Shown here: piece by piece, positions 32,268 through 34,612 of the stretch
Layout of the letters: each line of letters starts with the position of its first letter
Numbering within the stretch: position 1 is the first letter of the stretch
DNA from: Deltaproteobacteria bacterium PRO3
Lineage (GTDB): Bacteria; UBA10199; DSSB01
DNA: 34,612 nt
Direction: 5' to 3'
Assembly: GCA_030263375.1 (NCBI GenBank)
Contig: SZOV01000029.1
Span: 1 to 34,612, forward strand
Program-made: the position numbers and the translations under genes
Notes under the pieces: model-generated
Told to the model about the DNA's origin: nothing
Seen by the model: only the letters and a program-made list of their open reading frames with translations
The model's database searches: none

Positions 32268-34612
32268 ATGGAAAAGATTGCCGCGAACGCGACGGTGTGG
32301 ATGGCCGCCCCTTCGGCCGCGAAGGGGGGAGGGCCGGCCAAGGCCACCACGGTCAACCGCGAGATCCTCCGCTACATCGCGATCTATTTCGGGGGCATGG
32401 GGCTGCTCTTCCTTCTGCTCGCCCTGGGCGCGGCCTGGGTGGGCAAGACCACCTGGTTCACGGTCGGCCTGATCTTCGTCTTCGTGGCGGCCAATCTTGG
32501 GCTCTACCTCTGGGCCTATCTTTCCGCCAAACCCTTTCCCATCCTGGTGGCGCAGACCGCCTTGGGCGGCCTGCTTTGCCCGGCGGCCTACCTGCTAGCC
32601 GAAGGTATCCTCGCCCCCTGGTGGCCTGGCTACGCGATCATGGCGCTCAGCGGCTCTGTGGCCTGGGCCCTGCAAAGCGCCAAGCCGATGTGGGCGCGCC
32701 TGGTCCTGGCCTATTACCTGGTCAACCTGATCCTCGCCTCCTGGCTGGGGCTTCCGAGGGTCGACTACTACGACCTGGCGTTGCGCGCAGGCCTGATCGC
32801 CTTGATGGGTGTCCTGCTGGTCCAGCTCACCGACATCCTCTCGCAGAGCCTGAGCAAGGTCTACGAGCGCTCCCTCCAGCACCGCAAGGCCAAGGAGGAG
32901 CTGAAAGAGCTGGACCGCCTCAAGGAAGACTTCTTCGCCAACGTCTCGCACGAGTTCCGCACGCCGATCACGCTGACGCTGGCGCCGCTCGAGGCCGCGC
33001 TCAAGGGGCGCTACGGAGATTTCGGGCCGGAGCTGCGCGGCCAAGTCGGCATCATGATCCGCAACCAGCAGCGGCTCCTCGGCCTGATCAACCAGATCCT
33101 CGACATCTCGAAGGTAAACGCCGGCGCCGCCACGCTGAAGGCCGCGCGGATCCCGGACTTCAACGCCTTCGTCCTGGAGCGCCTCGAGTCCTTCCGCCCG
33201 GCCGCCGAGGCCCGGAAGATCGCCGTGAAGCACTCCTTCGATCCCCTGGTGAGCGGCATGGAGATCTACATCGACCGGGAAAAGTTTGACAAGATCCTGC
33301 TCAACCTCCTCTCCAACGCCCTCAAGTTCACCAAGGAAGGCTCCATCGAGGCGAGCACGGAGATTCAGGGGGAACGCCTCGTCCTCAAGGTCGCCGACAC
33401 CGGCATGGGCATCCGGGAGAGCGAGCTGCCCCACGTCTTCGACCGCTTCCGCCAGGCGGAGGGCAGCTCCACCAAGGACTTCGCCGGAACCGGCCTGGGC
33501 CTCGCCCTGGTCCGCGAGTTCGCCCGGCTGCACGGCGGAGACGTGACGGTTTCCAGCCGCTACGGCCACGGCACCGCCTTCGAGGTGACGGTCCCGATGG
33601 GCAAGGCGCACCTCCCGCCCAACGCCGTCGTCGATTTCGTCGAGGAGGAGTCGAGCACTTCCGCCCCGCTGGCGCTCGCCGAGCAGCAGCCGGTCGACGA
33701 GGCGAAGGCCAACTGCGAGGAGCTCAACGCCGAGGTGGAGCGGCTCCGCGACCCGGAGAAAGCTACTATCGTCTGCGCCGAGGACAACCCGGAGCTGAGA
33801 TATTTTTTGCGGGACATGCTGATGGACGCCTACAACGTCTTCGTCGGCGCCAACGGGGCGGAGGGTCTGGAGTTGGTGAAGAAGCACCGGCCCGACCTGA
33901 TCCTCTCCGACGTGATGATGCCGGTGATGAACGGCGTCGATTTCTGCAAAAAGGTCCGCGAGGAGCCGACGCTGCGGCCCATTCCCTTCGTCATGCTCAC
34001 CGCACGCTCAATGGCCTCTTCCAAGCTGGAAGGCCTGGAGGAGGGGGCCGACGACTATCTGACCAAGCCCTTTTCCGAGTCGGAGCTGTTAGCGCGGGTA
34101 AAGAATTTGATCTCGCTGCGCCGCCAGCAGGTGAAGCTGGAGCGCGAGCTGGAGGCCGCGCGCGCCATCCAGTTCTCGCTCTTGCCCCGGGTGCCGCAGT
34201 CCTTCGCCGGCGCCAGACTCGATTTTCTCTACCACCCCTCCGCGGAGCTGAGCGGCGATTTTTGCGACATCCTGCCGAAGAGCGATTGGGTCTACTTCTA
34301 CCTGGCCGACGTGACGAGCCACGGCACCGCCTCGGCGCAGGTCACTTATTTATTGAAGGAGATTTTCGCCCAGCTGGTGGAGGGTGCGGCTGAGCCGCCG
34401 GCCCTGGTGGACTTGGTGCGCGAGGCCCAGCGGCGCTTCGCCTCGCATCATCTGAAGTACGGCGTGGCCTTGCAGTTCGCCCGCCTCCATCTCCCCGGCA
34501 GGGCCCTCGAGCTGCTGCGCTCCAGCGCCCCGCCGCCGCTGAAGGTCGGCGGCGCGGAGGGGCCGCAGAGCCTGAAGGTGCGCCCCAGCCCCTCGCTCTC
34601 CTCGGAGGCCCC
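32268..34612 (+). CDS. Membrane hybrid histidine kinase with receiver and PP2C/SpoIIE-type phosphatase (3' end outside window)
   Basis: The reading frame is open from the ATG at 32268 to the window end (781 residues, incomplete). Residues about 35-185 contain some six membrane helices with no recognisable sensor domain. A coiled linker leads to the dimerisation helix with phospho-acceptor His228 (FFANVSHEFRTPITL). The ATPase domain has the N box with Asn350 (NLLSNALKFT), then DTGMGI, FDRF and GTGLGLALV. A receiver domain follows at about residues 505-625 with phospho-acceptor Asp548 (ILSDVMMP) and Lys600 (YLTKPF). After a short helical linker (VKLERELEAARAIQFSLLPR) comes a PP2C-like domain, with metal-site acids Asp664 (SGDFCDI) and Asp681 (ADVTSHGTASAQ). 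Such serine phosphatases act in partner-switching sigma-factor or stress pathways. All key residues seen are intact. The ribosome-binding site is weak (GCGAGGG). Confidence 0.93.
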   Translation, partial: MEKIAANATVWMAAPSAAKGGGPAKATTVNREILRYIAIYFGGMGLLFLLLALGAAWVGKTTWFTVGLIFVFVAANLGLYLWAYLSAKPFPILVAQTALGGLLCPAAYLLAEGILAPWWPGYAIMALSGSVAWALQSAKPMWARLVLAYYLVNLILASWLGLPRVDYYDLALRAGLIALMGVLLVQLTDILSQSLSKVYERSLQHRKAKEELKELDRLKEDFFANVSHEFRTPITLTLAPLEAALKGRYGDFGPELRGQVGIMIRNQQRLLGLINQILDISKVNAGAATLKAARIPDFNAFVLERLESFRPAAEARKIAVKHSFDPLVSGMEIYIDREKFDKILLNLLSNALKFTKEGSIEASTEIQGERLVLKVADTGMGIRESELPHVFDRFRQAEGSSTKDFAGTGLGLALVREFARLHGGDVTVSSRYGHGTAFEVTVPMGKAHLPPNAVVDFVEEESSTSAPLALAEQQPVDEAKANCEELNAEVERLRDPEKATIVCAEDNPELRYFLRDMLMDAYNVFVGANGAEGLELVKKHRPDLILSDVMMPVMNGVDFCKKVREEPTLRPIPFVMLTARSMASSKLEGLEEGADDYLTKPFSESELLARVKNLISLRRQQVKLERELEAARAIQFSLLPRVPQSFAGARLDFLYHPSAELSGDFCDILPKSDWVYFYLADVTSHGTASAQVTYLLKEIFAQLVEGAAEPPALVDLVREAQRRFASHHLKYGVALQFARLHLPGRALELLRSSAPPPLKVGGAEGPQSLKVRPSPSLSSEA

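Overview
The window is a high-GC, protein-dense stretch of a Gram-negative bacterial chromosome. Two respiratory complex I (NADH:quinone oxidoreductase) gene clusters in the same orientation dominate it. Several features suggest a deltaproteobacterial-grade lineage: unfused nuoC and nuoD, two complex I clusters, a GSU2403-type nucleotidyltransferase-fold gene, exported proteins with signal peptides, and large Ala-rich proteins. This is an inference; no rRNA or other taxonomic marker is present.

Layout. Positions 1-6484 hold the end of complex I cluster 1: nuoI (5' end cut by the window), then nuoJ, K, L, M, N. Positions 6485-8501 are a short accessory island with lower GC in part. It holds a class II Fic enzyme on the minus strand, a 149-bp element with perfect 26-bp inverted ends, and a small exported protein with two chromo-barrel/Tudor-knot-like repeats. 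Positions 8502-21695 hold cluster 2: nuoA, B, C, D, E, F, G, H, J, K, L, M, N, with no nuoI. Its membrane-arm genes overlap or are closely spaced. The junctions B/C, D/E, E/F, F/G and G/H all carry palindromic repeats or a repeat-like remnant. Its NuoG is unusually short but keeps all the Fe-S ligands, including those of N7.

Positions 21696-34612 are a mixed region. It begins with a solitary nucleotidyltransferase-fold gene preceded by a perfect 12-bp inverted repeat, followed by a 1146-residue protein of unknown function with an Ala/Pro/Lys-rich linker and a weakly GNAT-like tail. On the minus strand lie a short CoA-binding protein and a transcription termination factor Rho that has lost its whole N-terminal RNA-binding domain. 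Then, on the plus strand, come a 1394-residue multi-pass envelope protein with two related beta-rich halves, and a membrane-bound histidine kinase fused to a receiver and a PP2C/SpoIIE-type phosphatase (3' end cut by the window).

Working together: NuoEFG would form the NADH-oxidising tip, NuoBCD(I) the quinone-reducing connecting arm, and NuoAHJKLMN the proton-pumping arm. Because cluster 2 lacks nuoI, it must obtain this obligatory 2x[4Fe-4S] subunit from elsewhere, and cluster 1 next door is the obvious source. The points I find most worth a second look are the truncated Rho, the repeat-bounded NADH module, the missing nuoI with the compact NuoG, and the cruciform-like element beside fic. 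I see no CRISPR array, tRNA, rRNA or transposase.
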